A stretch of 64,000 nt of DNA from Echiichthys vipera (GCA_963691815.1 OY829645.1:8310401-8374400); one strand, 5' to 3'; shown: positions 22,301-37,300, counted from the first letter of the stretch. Made by a program: numbers and translations. The notes: generated by a model not told the origin, from the sequence alone.

Positions 22301-25300
22301 GGTGTGGAGTTCTCTACAGCCACAGGTCATCTGTCAAACTCTCTATGTGCCTATTTGTGTAGTGTCTGGTAGTCATTCTAGTTAGTACATGGTCACACCA
22401 GGAAGCAGCACAGTGAAAGTCATTCACACATTCTCACATTATAGGTCATCATTGTAGTGACCACTTTCCCTCTTGGTCTCTAAGTGAACAATAAATATGG
22501 AGCTTAATTTTTGTCAATATTCCAGCGCACAAAACAATGACTCAAGAGCGATGTATTTGATTTCACGGGCACAGATATTAACCATTGTGAGCAGACTTGA
22601 ATCTGTCAGGCTCAACAGGAGCCTGACAGATTCAGGCTCCTGTTGAGCCTAAAGCTGCCTCTCGCCAGAGAGCTTCCACTCACTTGTGGAATGCTTTGAG
22701 CTCGCTCCTTGAGTGCTTTCCACATCTGCAGAGAAATATTTTGACACTTTGGGGGCAGGGTCACTGGACTTGATTGACAGCTCTCAGGGAGCCCGGGGTT
22801 GCCAGGTTGGAGAGTTTCACCTTTAGGATACCGGCAAGAGGAGAAACGGTGGCCGTCAACAAAACATTTTAGTTACACCAGGCATTAAATAAAATAGTAT
22901 TGTAATAATAGCACAGGCAGGAGTATTAATATTTACCAATAACACAAACAAATGTGCATGTGATTGTTATCAGTCATATCTAGAATTACATTATATAACT
23001 CAGAAATATGTTTATGGTGCCATAATGAACCACATGGGAGAGTGAGCACAGACAGAGGCTGACTGAGAAAGAAAAAATTTATGCCTCCATTTACTTCTTT
23101 CAGTTACTACATTTTCTATCACAAAGTGTCTTACCGTAAAACATTTTATGCGGTTAAGATCAGATACTACATTAATGGTTAGGCCTGCATACAGAAGTTA
23201 CAAAACTATTTACCAACATTCCAAAATATACAAAATATAAAGGTATTCTTATATTTAGGAACTGCAGTTAAGACAATAAGAAACATTCTGCAATACTGCA
23301 AAACTAACCGTGCATTTACACCAAAAGCGATGGAGGCAATGGAAGTGTCAAGCTGCCATTCAAAATCAATGTGATGCGTTCTGAGCGATAAGACAAATGC
23401 GATGCAGCAATGATGCAATGAGATGGCCAGTAGGAACACAGTTTTGGAAGACAACGACCTCAGCTCTGCCTGTGCCAACAGTTCAAAAGGTGGCAAGCAT
23501 AGGGCGTCCAACACCAGGGGCAGGTCCCATGCAGGAGCTCTAGGGGCGCTTGGAGCTGAAGGCAGCAATGGTTGGGATGCCAAATCCGACCCCCTAGGTC
23601 TGTCCTCTCTGGCGTCTAAGTGGAAGCTCTTCATCCATGTCTGCAGTGGGCATAGTGACAGCAAGCCTAAGGGAATAACAGTCGAGGCGGCCACCAATTT
23701 GCCCAAGAGGCAAAGGAACTGGCTGTAGGGCAGCAACCTCCCCCCTGACCCGACATTGCAGGCAAGGGCACCTGGCATCTGGCCTCAGGGCCTCATTTGG
23801 GGAAACTATGAGGGAAGTGATTGTCAGCTCGAACGCCGGCATGTGGTCAAGGCCAAATTTTTCCGCATCCTGCATTGCAGCCAGAGTCCGGCCATCTGCT
23901 GTAAGGTGGGAGAGAGCCTTAGAGTCTCTCCTGCATGCGTGCAACTCCCTCAGATATTCCCCAAAGGGAGGAACAGTGAAGGTAGCACCGGCCGAATGGC
24001 CTGTACTTCCCGATCCTACTCAAAGGACAGCTTTTCGCAGCCTCTGGAGGGCGAACAAACAACTCCGATCTAGAGGTCACGAGGCTACAAGCGACGAGCC
24101 GAATGTTTATCTAAAGCTAATGATACCGCAGTAACAAGCATTAACCTGCAAAGCAAAAAAATGAAAGGAAGTGATCTTGTGGATGACACCGGAACTTATT
24201 CCTGAGCCGGGGGTCATCCAAGGTCACATGTGACTGTTGACATTAATACTCGACCTGCGCATGCGCGAGGCAGAAGATATTCAGTGTTAAGCACTGCCTC
24301 TGGGAGTCAGTAAGGATGAAAAAAACTAGAAAGCACTCACTGCATTTGTACAATCCTAAATTAACTATTCTATTATTAGAAAAATGTTTTACATTTTCAA
24401 AATGCACACATAGACAATCATGAGATATATGCAACATTTTTTCTCAACTTAGAAAAATATGCAAAAGTGAATAGAATGTTTACTTAAGATGAACTTGGTC
24501 TAGAAATTATGGTTACTGAAAGAAGTAAATAGAGTAATATGTGCTCACTCTCTTGTGGTTCATTAAAGCACCATTAACGTAGTTTGGAGTTATATTATGT
24601 AATGCTAGATATGACTGATAACAATCTCATGCACATTTGTCTGTGTTATTGGTAAATAATAATACTCCTGCCTGTGGTATTATTACAATACTATTTTATT
24701 TAATGCCCGCTGTAACTACAATGTTTTGATGACGGCCACCGTTTCTCCTCTTGCTGGTATCCTAAAGTTGAAACTCCAACCTGGCAACCCCAGGCTCCCT
24801 GAGAGCTGTCAGCTGTCAAGTCCAGTAGCTCCGCTCCCAAAGTGTCAAAATCTTTCTCCGTGGGCGTAGAAAGCACTCCACAAGCAAGTGGAAGCTGCGT
24901 CTCTGGCGAGAGTATAATGTGCAGCACGAGCGCAGAAATAACCCGAGAGCAGCAAAGCTGCATCTCCCGCAAGTGAGAGCAGATCCTGTTGAGCTCAATG
25001 GATTCATATCTGCTCACGATGGTTAATATCTGTGCCTGTGAAATCAAATACATTTCTTGAGTCATTGTTTTGTGCGCTGGAATATTGACAAAAATTAAGC
25101 TCCATAAATAAATGAATACAGTTCATCCAAGTAAACATCTATATCATCCAGTCCTCTCCCATGACGTTCCATCTCTCTTTTTGAGTCCTGTTCAGATTCT
25201 GAGGTTGTCTTTGTTCCCTTAAAGTGAAATTCCGGCGTAAAATCATCCCATGGTCTTTTTAGGCAAATACACTCATCAAATAAGCCATGGAGACAGTTTT

Positions 25301-28300
25301 TTTCATTATAAACTATTAACGGAGAAATCCTGGAGAGTTGCTAACAGCCGGACGTGGTTGATTAGCTGACTGATTAGCTCGGGGCAATACGGTGAAGGCA
25401 TTAAAACAGCTTTTTTTAACCACTAATACTGCTCAAAATAACACCAAACCTCTGCACTAGCATGATAAGAGTCCCTACACATAAAACAAAGCACCAATGG
25501 GCTTCTTCCTTTTGGATTGACTTTGGTAATCGACTTGAATGGACTTTACTATGAGAGGAGCTGGTACCGGGCCAGTAGGTCTTTTAAAACACTCTTTTAA
25601 TAAACTCCAGGTTCTCTGACTACATTGTTGGTGCTTCGTTTTATGTGTAGGGTTAATGGTGTTACTTTAAGCAATTAAAAAAGCCGCTTTAATGCCTTCA
25701 GCGTAATGTCCTGAGCTAATCAGTGTTAGCCACGTCCAGCTGTTAGCGACTGTTAGTGACTCTCCGGGATTTCTCCGTTAATAATTCATACACAAAATAA
25801 CTTTCTCAATGGCTTATTTGATGTATGTAAGTGCCGAAAAAGACCCTGGGATGATTTTACGCCAGAATTTCCTTTTAAGGTCAACGTTGTCAAGATGGTT
25901 TGCAACTGTTCCACAGGTGATTTTGGTGTGAAAGTATACTGTCATACTGTGCATGCTGGTGGGATCAGGCAAGTGATGTATTGCTTCTGCCATGAAAGTT
26001 ATACCAGGTGTATTCAACATGATGCCCTCATCACTATAGACAGCAATGCATTATCTATTGCATTCTGTTTAATCTGCAACTCTGGACATGTACTTGAATT
26101 TCTCACCACCTTCAGGTTTAACATTGATACATGACAAATAATATCAGTTCTCCACCTTGCAGTCCAAGTTTGGAGAGCAGAACAATATCAGTGATGTACA
26201 GGACCAGGTCCAGGACAGACAATCCACCGCGAATAAAGGTACAGCAACCTAAGGTCAAGTTTCCATGTTACAGTGACAATGATCCTTTCTCAGCTGATGA
26301 TCATAACATCGCAGTTAACTCTTAGGCTGGTACATTGAACCTCATGGATCATGGGATTACACTGATGGCATTCCTTCTAATGACATTTGTCTGATGAAAA
26401 CCCATAATTCAGTTCAGAACTCAATCTTTTGAGGTGTGATTGTGTCATTAAGTGAGATTTACATGATATACATACACTACCTTATAATGTTAGCTTGAGA
26501 CTTCATCTCCCTCTTGTTCCCCATGGTCCTGAACTGTTCTTTTCTGTCACTTGCCAGTTGGCATTGTCCCTCCTAGAACGAAGTCCCCCACAGATGAATC
26601 CCACAGCAGCTCTGCAGGAGTTTGCCGGCGAGTGTCTAATGGAATCTCAAGGGTATGTCAACCTAAACAACATGTAAATAACATACAAATGTCTATCTAA
26701 ACTACAGATTGCATATATGTGTAGCCTTGAGTGTTCAAACTAAACACTGTAAGGAAATCAAACCACCCACAGACTTTTAAGCAGTGTGCACAGGAACCCT
26801 GTCATAGAGCACTTCAATAAGGGCTTCCTTGTCTTACTATTATTAGATAATTGCTAATACAATAACTCTCCTTTTTTCAGGCTCAGAAACTTTACAGTAT
26901 TTCCACATTTTTATATTTGACCTTTATGTAAGGAAAATCCCTCAGATAATCTCTTTTTCAAGGGAAACGTTGCCGAGACAGGCAGCATCGTAAATAAAAA
27001 CATGTTACAGTAACAGACAGAAAAAACAAAAGACCAAATTAAAAAGAACTTGAAAATCAAGTAAAATAAACTCATATTTCAAAAGAGAAATGTAAAAGAG
27101 TTGGTTTCATAGTCAGCTTAATTTAAAACATTTAAGGCCTCATATTCATTAGATATATACAAGATAGAAACAAAGTACAATATTCTGATTACCACAAACT
27201 TACTACGTTAGTCAAAAGCATAACATGACAACATATCTTCAAGTATCTCAGGACAATGGTTCCCAGCATTTTCTTTAAGATGTACCCCCACACCCCTGTC
27301 AGATGAGCCCAAGTACCCTTTCATGAACATCACTCATGACATTCCAAATGTGTTTATTTGACACTATAAATCAAATCAAATTCAATTGAACTATCTAGTA
27401 GTATTGTATGGCCAGCTATTTCAAAGGCCCCACTAAGTTCCGGTAGGATTAGGAGAGAAACCCTGCCTGAATTAAAGTGTGTTTCTTTGCCACATCTTTG
27501 TCACAGGAGCGTCCAAAGAGTGCTGTGTTTCCGGCAGAGCTGAAATCGAAGATGAGTGTGGAGGAGCAGAATGAGCGAATCCGACGCAACCAGAGCAGCT
27601 CTGTGAGGGACAAGAGGCGGAGTCTAAACCTCTCAGGTGGCCAGTCTCCAGCCAACTACAGAGTGGTATGATCAACCATCAACTGCACTTAAAGCTTTTC
27701 TTGAGAAGAAGGATGTCTCTGCTGTACTTCTGACAGGATTGGGCAAACGTTTTATATAACACCTCATAATATACCAGCTAATTTCTGCAAGTTGTAGTTG
27801 TTTACATTTTTCCATCATTCGGCCATTGTTATTTTCTCATCTGCTTTGCACCAAGTCCCACCCTAATGGGCTGTGAATGGCAATCTACTCCAAGTGGACC
27901 TGGTCACTGTTCGCTCAGTGCTACATCACATATTTCATTGCTTTCATTGGTTGTAGGTCTATCCAACTGCGTCCAGCGGCATTTTGGTCTGCACCGTTAG
28001 TGCTATGCCAGTGCGCATGCGCGAAAGGTGCATGCTGCCTGTTACCGCTCAGGTCTTTGAGTTTGCTTTTTTTAAACTTTCTTTACTTTTATTCTCTTTT
28101 TGTTTGTTCTGTTTCTTCACCCTAACTTCTGTGAAGTTCTGCCCTTTACAATGAGGTTACTTTTGCTAGTTTTCGTGTTTCTTTTTGTTCCGTTTTTATC
28201 AATGCCGCTTCCACCGGGACACGCTGTCTTTGTTTACTCCGGAGAACAGCTGATCGCCCTAATGCCGGCCGGCATAGTGGCCAGACCGGATGAGATTCCA

Positions 28301-31300
28301 CCAGAATTCTGGAAAAAAAACTCACCGGGGACGCAGAGGTGGGAAGAAACATCGGCGCTATAGAGGAGGGTCGAGACAGGACGGGCTTACGGAGAGGAGA
28401 AGATTTAAGCCGTGTCTCCCCTTTGTTGTTATGGCCAATGTACGGTCTCTATACAACAAAAGTTAACACGGAGCCACCCGGTGTACCGTGAGTGCAGTCT
28501 GATGTATTTCATGTAGACATGGCTGCACAGGTACAGCAGATGGTGTAATCCTGGTCAGATCACCATTAAAGAACAGCTCTGTAGCCCGGATGTTGAACTG
28601 CTGGCTGTTGGACTCCGTCCCTACCGTCTGCCTTGAGAGATCCCGCATGTCATCATGTTGTTCTGTACATCCCTCCCTCTGCAAACCCCACATCTGCCTG
28701 CAGCATCATACACACCACCATCTATAGATTCCAGACTCAACACTCCAGTGCCCTCATCATCATGTCGGGAGACTTTAACCACGTCACCTTGGATAGAGTT
28801 CTGCCGACCTTCCATTAGTACATGAGCTGTACTACCAGAGAGGAGAGGACTCTCAACCTGATATATGCTAACATTAAGGATGCATACACCCCCTCTTCTC
28901 TCCCCCCTCTGGGAAGGTCAGATCATAACCTGGTTCACCTCAAACCCTGCTATGTGCCTCTGATGAAGAGGAAGCCTACGATCCACAAGGACTGTGAGAA
29001 GGTGGTCGGAGGAGTCTTATGAGACACTGCAGGGATGCTTTAAAGTGACTGACTGGCCTACACATTGTGAGCCACACAGGGAGGACATTGATGGGCTCAC
29101 TCAGTGCATCACGCACTTAATACATTTTTGTGTGGACTGCAATGTCCCAGTTAGGACTGTAACATGCTACCTCAACAATAAACCCTGGATCACAAGGACA
29201 TTAAGGCCATCCTGAATGAAAAGAAGAGAGCATTCAGAGATGGCAACTGTGATGAGGTTAGGAGAGTGCAGGGGGTACTGAAACTTAAAATCAGGGAGGC
29301 TGAAGACAATTATAGGAGAAAGCTGGAGAACAAACTCCAGCGAAATAACATGAGGTAGGTGTGGAGTGGCATGAGAACCATCATCGGGTTCCAGAAGACA
29401 GGCAGCATGGGCTTGGAGGACTGCATCACCTACCTGCTGAACAGAGTATAAAGTCATCTGGACAAGCCTGCGAGCACTGTGAGAGTCATGTTCTTTGACT
29501 TCTCCAGTGCATTCAACACAATCCATCCGGCTCTACTAGGTGAGAAGATGGCTGTGATGCAGGTGGAGGTCCCTATCGTGTCCTGGATGGTGGATTACCT
29601 GATGGGCAGACCACAGTATATACACCTACAAAACTGTGTCTGACAGGGGGGTCAGCAACACTTGGGCCCAACAGGGGACTGTCCCCTCTCCCTTTCTCTT
29701 CAGCCTCTCCACCTCAGACTTCAACTATACAGGTACATACACAGGGGTGTACTTAAATAATAAGTTGAACTGGACTAGAAATGCAGAGGCTGTCTACAAA
29801 CAGGGCCAAAGTTGACTCTTTTTCTTCAGGGGTTTGAGGTCCTTTAACATCTGCCGGACGATGCAAAGGATGTTTTATGAGGCTGTTGTGGCCAGTGCGA
29901 TCTTCTTTACTGTCACATGCTGGGGCATTGGGCTGAAGGTTGCAGACGCCAACAGACTAAACAAACTGATCAGGAGGGCCGGTGATATCATGGGGGAGGA
30001 GCTGGACACGCTGATGACAGTGGCAGAGAGGAGGATGCAGGCTCGGGTCTATCCTGGACAATGTCTCTCACCCACTCTACAACACACTGGCCCAGCAGAG
30101 GAGCACCTTCAGCAGAAGACTCCTCGTACCCAGATGCACCACAGAGGGCCACAGGAAATCTTTCCTGCCTGTGGTCATTAAATTATACAATGCATCCCTT
30201 GGAGAGTCTGTCACCCCCTCTCTGTGATTTAAACTCAACTATAGACAATCTGTTCTATTGCACATTAGTCTTGTATTTTTGATCTTGTATCTATTTCTTA
30301 AACGTGTTTTTTTAATATATGTTTTCAGGCTGTACAATGTTTGTTGCTTGTATATCTGGAGTTTCGTAGCAAAAATAATTTCCCCCTGGGATTATTAAAG
30401 TATTTCTGATTCTGATCTGATTCTGATTCTGTTGATAACACCACTTGAAAAATCAAAAAGGAACTGAGATGTTCCAGACTAATCCACATTTGTGTATTTG
30501 GCTGGTGATGCCAGGCTAAGGAAAATAAGCACTCCACACCAACTATTTGTTATTCAGGAGCCTGCAGAAAATTGGATTGTCTCTGTATCTGTGTGTGTGG
30601 AAAGATTCGTAGGCGGCTGACAGCTCATGAGATTGACATTAAAGACCTGGAGGCAGCAGTTCGAGGTCCAGGGCAGGAGTCCCCTCGGGAAGAAATCGCT
30701 CGCCTGAGAAGGTTAAAGGCTGAACCTAAATCCTACAACCTGGACATCAGCAAAGAGGTGAGATCAGTCAGCTGATGCATCACTCCTTTCATTCACTCTT
30801 TCTCTTATTCGGTTCATGGCTCTGGGAAATGTTCTCACATCACATGTACAAGTGTCAAAGTTCAGTTAACAGGTAAGAACTGAAATGCACACCTCTAAGA
30901 TCCAGGCATGTTTGCTAACATCAGGCTAAACAATAATACAATATAAGGCAAACATTGTCCAAGGTAGACAAAACACAGCAGGGTCCAAATAAAGTTGACA
31001 TGAAAAACAGGAAGGGTAACAGGCTGGAATGCTAAGACAAGTACTATTAGACCGTCTATTAGGGAAAGAGCAGTATATATACTTTAGATGTAATGAGGGG
31101 AACAGGTATGTGTGTCAGGTGATTAACAAGTGATAGTGGCAGGCTGTCATGAACGGAAATGGGAAAAACTGGGAGCCAAATGCAGACACGGAAACAGAGT
31201 CAGGTTGAGGAGTCTTTAATGTTAGAAAAACTATATACAACAGTGTCCAGTGCGCAAGGGGAAAAGGAGTGAGGTCCATGTGATGGTGCTGCTCTCCTGA

Positions 31301-34300
31301 GCTCTCCTGACCGTGTCAGGCAGGCAGACTGGGAGGCAAACAGGGGAACAGGATCACGGGTTACTGGAGCAAATAGAACAAAGAAACAATTAACCATCAA
31401 AACACGGAGAGGAGTAGAATTCTCAAAGAACAAGGGGAGCCAAGGATCAGAACATGATACCACATTGATGATGTAACGATCTGGCGCCCATTGCGTCTCA
31501 CATCTGGCTTCTTATACTGGAATGGAGGTGATTAGTGAGATTGGAAACACCTGGTACAGCTTGTCCGGAAAAAACACGCCTCCCGTCTCCAACAGACAGA
31601 CACAGAGAGGGGAGACACATACAGGGAAATACAGTCAGAGGGAGACAAACACAGGAACAAAAGGAAAGAGAATGGCTGCCAGGATGGGATCCTGACACAG
31701 GCTCTGAAATGAGAAGAGAGTTAGTGAATACAACTCAGTTTTCCTTCTTGCTGATGGTCTTGGGTGCAGCAAAGCTAGCAGTTCTGTAGCCTCACAGAAT
31801 AACATGGATGTAGATTTTTAGTTTTTTGGATGTTTTGTACCTAACCCTTGTAGGTGGTGTAGTGGTGTCCTGGTAGGTGGGTGTTGTGTGGTTTAATCAC
31901 CCCACCCCTTGATGCTCACTGCCCCCCCCCCACACAACACAACTTAATAACTTTTGTGTTTAATCCTAATGTGAAATGTTACTGCGTACATTACTAACTT
32001 AAGTACAAATTAAAGGTTCTGAACTTGAGTATTTACAATCTGTTTTTAGGTAGGTATATGGAAATCCCCCTGCCTAGAGGGGTATACAGCACATACATGC
32101 ATATATGAACCATTACACGACTAGTCAAGAAAAAAAGAAAACACTACAAAATAAACAAGTGCATGACTTACACTAAACTAAACTAAATACATTTTAAAAA
32201 GCACCTAAATTAACTTTTCTTTAATAAAATGACAACCACACAATGTGGGTGTAGTGAAAAGCCGTCCTAGCTCACTGTTTCGATGCTATAAAGGGGATAT
32301 TATATGTGTTCATCAGTGTATGCAAGTAAGCTATTTGTGTCTGGATCCGTTTTCATTGAGGTGTTTTTGTTGTAGCTGATGACTCCTGATAAGGTTCTGA
32401 TCCCGGAACGCTACCTGGATGTGGAGGATAACACTCCACTTAGCCCCGAGGAACAGAAGGAAAAGCAGAAGAAACTGGAGAGAATCAAGACCCTCATTGC
32501 CAAATCAAAGTGGGTTTTGACTCATAGATAGATTCATTAGTCACTTTTCTTTGCTCCTTACATATGTTTCAAGACATTAAAAAACAAAATCTATTTGTCC
32601 AATAATTTAGCTCATATTTAATGGTGATGAAGGATTATGCCACCAGGTGCAACAAAGTGGCCCTTTTACATACATTCAGTTGTGCATTATGATTTAATTA
32701 TCATATAATTATTATCATAGTGAATAACAATGCTTTTAGAATGCTTCATGACCACACTCATAAACAAGCGATGCACCATATCAGCAGTCATTAGATGTGA
32801 CTTATTATGAATTATAAGTTCAAGTGTCTTCTGGATGCTCTTAACTAGTTATAGAGGTTAACTGATCAACTCTAGTAAGGACTCAGATTATATTATAATA
32901 GCCCATGCAGAATCATTAGTTATCATTGTATGTGTTAAGTAAAGTGAGGTACATTTATAATAATGTATGCTTCTTTATATTGTTTTATTGTTGGTACGTA
33001 ATGTGTAATGCATTTTATGCATTCAAAATAGTACTAAATAAATAAAAAATAAAAGTGATTATTATGTAAGATGCCGACATGTAATAAACCATGCATAGAA
33101 TTAACCTTAAAGGTTGAATCAAAGTCAAAGTCAGCTTTATTGTCAATTCTGCAATATGTGCCAGACATACCGAGGAATCGAAAAAACGTTTCTCTCCAAC
33201 CCACGGTGCAATAGTACAAAATATATATACAATAAATAAAATAAATTTAAATAGTGCAAAAGAAATAGAAAACCACAACAAACTGAGTAGTGCAAAGAAA
33301 TAGAAAAACAGGAGATTAAAATGTGCAATGCAATGGACTTACTGTACAATATATAAACTATCTAAATATAACAATTAAACGCACTGATGAAGTGGAAAGT
33401 GACTGGGGGGGTCCAGAGTTCATGGTGGATGAAGCCGTTTGCCAGTCTAGTAGTACAGGCTTGGAGGCTCTCGTACCTCCTCCCAGATGGCAGGAGGCTG
33501 AAGAGGTTGGGTGAGGAGTGGCTGGGGTCACCCACAATGCTGGTTGCTTTGAGGGTGAGGCGGGTTCCATAAATGTCCAGGAGTGAGGGGAGCGGGACAC
33601 CAATGATCTGACCAGTAGCCTTCACTATGTGCTGCAGAGTCCCGCGGTTTGAGGCAGTGCAGCTTCTGTACCACACACTGATGCAGCTGGTCAGGATTCT
33701 CTCGATGGTGCCCCGGTAGAAGGAGCACATGATGCGTGGGTGTGTGTGGGGGGGGGGGTCTCTTTAGTTTCCAGAGGAAGTCTTCACTGATGTGCACCCC
33801 CAGGAATGTGGTGTGGCTCACTCTCTCTACGGCAGCACCATTGATGGTCACTGGGGGTTTAGGGGTGTGTCCTTTGCAGAGGTCAATAACAACATCCTGG
33901 GTCTTTCCAGTGTTTAGAAAGAGGTCGTTATTTTTGCACCACGTGGCCAGTTGGCTGACCTCCTTCCTGTAGTGGGTGGATTTAATGTGAGCCATGACTA
34001 ACCTTACAAAGCACTTCATTATGATGGATAGTGATAGTCATTGAAAGTACATGGAGAGGGCTTCTTTGGCACAGGTATGATGGTGGTGGCTTTGAAGCAC
34101 GATGGAACAACAGCCTGCCTCAGAGAAGCATTGAAGATGTCTGTGAAGACATCTTTGAGCTCCTCTGTATAGTCCTTCAGCACACGACCAGGAATAATGT
34201 CCGGACCTGCAGCCTTACGGGTGTTGATCTTGGAGAAAGTTCTCTTCACGCTGGCTGCAGTCAGGCACAGAGCATGGTCATGGGGAGGGGGGTGGTCTTC

Positions 34301-37300
34301 TGTGTGGGCATGTTCTTCTGTGCTTTAAACCTGGCAAAAAAAGCTGTTCAGGTCATTCAGCAGAGTGGTGTTGCTGTCAGGTCTGTGGCGAGGCTCTGTG
34401 CTTCTCTGCTGTTCTCAAAATGTGTGGTTATTTTTTTTTGAGTAATGTAATTAGGCTTTCCTGATGCCGCGTGACAGGTTAGACCATGGACCTCAACTGT
34501 TAGCCATGGATTCTGATTTACCTTGGTTGTGAAGGTCTTGGTGGTGGTAACATAAGCAATGCATTTGCTGATGTAGGATGTGACAGTGTCTGTATACTCC
34601 TCAATGTCTGTGAGGTTGTTGTAGGTGGCTGCTTGCTTGAACATCTCTCAGTCTGTCGTGTCAAAGCAGTCCTGGAGTGCAGCAGAGGCCCCCTTTGGCC
34701 ACACACGTCCCTACTTCAGAACTGGTTTGGTGACTTTTACCCTTATTCTGTATGCAGGCATTAACATGACACTGAGGTGGTCAGAGGGCTCGATGTGGGG
34801 GAGGGGGGAAGCCTTGTATGCACCTTTGTGTGAGGTGTAAACCAGGTCCAGAGTGTTACTTTCTCTTGTAGGAAAGTTCACATGTTGGTGGAATTGGGTC
34901 ACGAAGTATTCCAAGTTCCTGCAGCTCGTGTCTCAGTCTGTCCGGTAGAATACAGAGAATGAGTAGAACACCACCATCTAGTGTCTCAAGATCGTAGTCG
35001 CAACAACAAAAAAAATAATTCCACCAGTCGGGTTGCCAGGTCAGGAGACAGACCCAGCCCAGTAGCCTACAGGAGACCGGAGTCTGTTTGAGGCTGTTTG
35101 AACCCATCCCCTCTGGCAAATTGCACCATAAAAAAAAAAGTAGTGCAGAGGAGTTTGACTGACAGTTACCATTAGTCGTTACGGCTAAGTAAACATGAAA
35201 GTTAGCTTACCGATCAAGGAGAAAAGTAGCTATTTCGGCCTGTGTTTTAATGCCATTGAACTCCTTTATCTAAGTCCATGGAGTGAATGCTTGGCCTATA
35301 TTGACTCTGGTTTTTGCCCGTCTCCAGTCACTCAACTGCTCGGACAAATAACGCCGCCTTCACTGAGGCTCAGAAGCAGCTGCAGGATTGGCAAACCCTG
35401 GCAACCTGCAACGCCTGCCGCTATTAGCTGGTACAATGTAAACAGAACATGGCAGAATTTAAAAAAAAAATTAATTCAGGTTAAATATATATATTTTTTA
35501 TGGCAAAGCAATACTTTCATTATGTACCCCTCAAAATGCCCTGTGGATGTATTTATTTATATTTTTCATAAATATAGCTTTTGATAAAGATTCAACATAT
35601 TCAACCTTTAAGTAAGAAAAAGGTAATTTAGGAAATCTATATAAGATATTCAAAGTAACAAAAACACAATATTCCTTTTGGTTTTTGTGGAGAAAATCCA
35701 TGCAGACACGGGGAGAACATGCAAACTCAAGCCTGGATTTGAACTGGGAACCCGCTAGCTGTGAGGCAACAGTGGTAATCACTACAAAACTGTGCTACCT
35801 CATCAGCTAACCTCTAGTTTATAACCAGTCAAAAGCCTCCTGAAGACGCTTGAAGTCACGTACATAATATTTAATGACTGTTGATAAAGTGCATCAGAAA
35901 GCATTTCAGAAAATCTATCATTTGGTTTTACCATGTTTATTAAACTTGACCTTTTCGAATCACAATACAAATCACAATACGCAAATATTGTAGCAAATTG
36001 AATTAAAAGTTTTAATCAAATAATAAAAGCAAAAGCTAAAAATGGAATGTGACAATAAAGTTTAGCATTCAAATTTCGTTTTGCAAATAATGTTGTATTA
36101 TACTGTGTTATTCAGATGTACCATTATCACGCTCTATTACTAATAAAACCACCATTCTCTTCTCTCCACTGTCAGTTTGCAGAACATGGTTCCTGTCCTG
36201 GATGGCCCCGTGGAGGGTGGAGTTCCAGTCAGCTCCCAGCAGCAGTTGCAGGAGCAGGAGAAGCGTATTGAGATCTCCTGTGCTCTGGCTGCTGAGGCCT
36301 CCCGTCGCAGCCGCCTTCTCTCCGGTGAGGACACCTTGGCCACGTCACTAACTCTCTACCACTAACTCCTCACTGTGATCATGCAGCCCAGCATAAGCCA
36401 CAGTACTTAGTCCACTACCTCATGCACAGTTCTGCACATACCTCAATGATTCACCCAACTCACATCTGAAAACTAATGCAGATCTTTATGTGTTGTTTCT
36501 GTAGACTGAAAATGTAATCAGCTAGGATATTTTTAAAAGTAATAAACTTTCAACATCCATTCTCATAGAACTTTATGATTTTTTGAAAATGGATGACTGT
36601 AAGGTGAGCTTTACCGCTGAAAATTCTGTCTTCTAACGATCATATTTATGGGCTTGGTCATTCCTCGCCAGTTATGATGTTTTACTCTACATTTAACTGT
36701 ACAAACTTGGAATCCTTTAGAACAGCTCAGTGTTGAAAGGCACATTAGGTCATGAACCAAAATCTTTGTGCAAATGTCTAAAGTTTTACAAAGTCAATGA
36801 AGCCTAGCTGTGCAAGGTACACTTAGTTTAGGCACTATTTTGAGTGTGCGAGCCGCTGCCAACAAGTGGGTCCAAGAAGGCTGAAACACAAGTGAACATA
36901 ATCCACTGAAAACATAGAGGTTTCTCTGTCCTCCTTACTGAAACCTGCTTTTAACAACTTTAACTATATTCCTTATGCCAGCAGCCACGTAGGAGATCAT
37001 TGGTTTGTTTTACGGTCATATGTCTTATTAAAGTGGTCAGTTCTTGCACTGAACTTTGTAGGTGCAGGTATGGGTTTGAAAAACATTTCATTTTTCTTCC
37101 TAACCTCCAAATTAGTTGTTTGTTGTGTTCCGAGATCTCACAAATAAGATTTGTAAGATGTTATTATATTACTGTGAATACAGGAGAAAAGTTGTAAAAA
37201 ATAATCTTTGTCCTTATGGGACAAAGATTATCAGCTGCATCGGGCCCATTCAAACAGCCCCCCCCCCACACACACACACACACACGCACACATTTCTTGG

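Larger units (their letters stand above)
22497..25110 (-). mobile_element. DIRS-like tyrosine-recombinase retrotransposon, internally deleted
   Basis: Two long inverted arms, about 22497-23115 and 24510-25110, bracket 1.4 kb. The outer edges pair tatggagcttaatttttgtc with its complement at 25086-25105; inner parts pair across the tgattgttatcagtcatatc block. The middle encodes, on the minus strand and in family order, an ORF1 piece, an RT/RNase H piece and a tyrosine recombinase piece. Inverted terminal repeats and this gene order are the hallmarks of DIRS. Most of RT and the recombinase catalytic residues are missing. Confidence 0.75.

Noticed and set aside
23206..23778. 190-codon minus-strand ORF as a host gene
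   Set aside because: Its recognisable blocks are DIRS RT/RNase H and recombinase fragments, and it lies between the inverted arms of that element.
35675..35815. A tRNA gene
   Set aside because: Only tRNA-like promoter boxes of a SINE are present; no complete cloverleaf.
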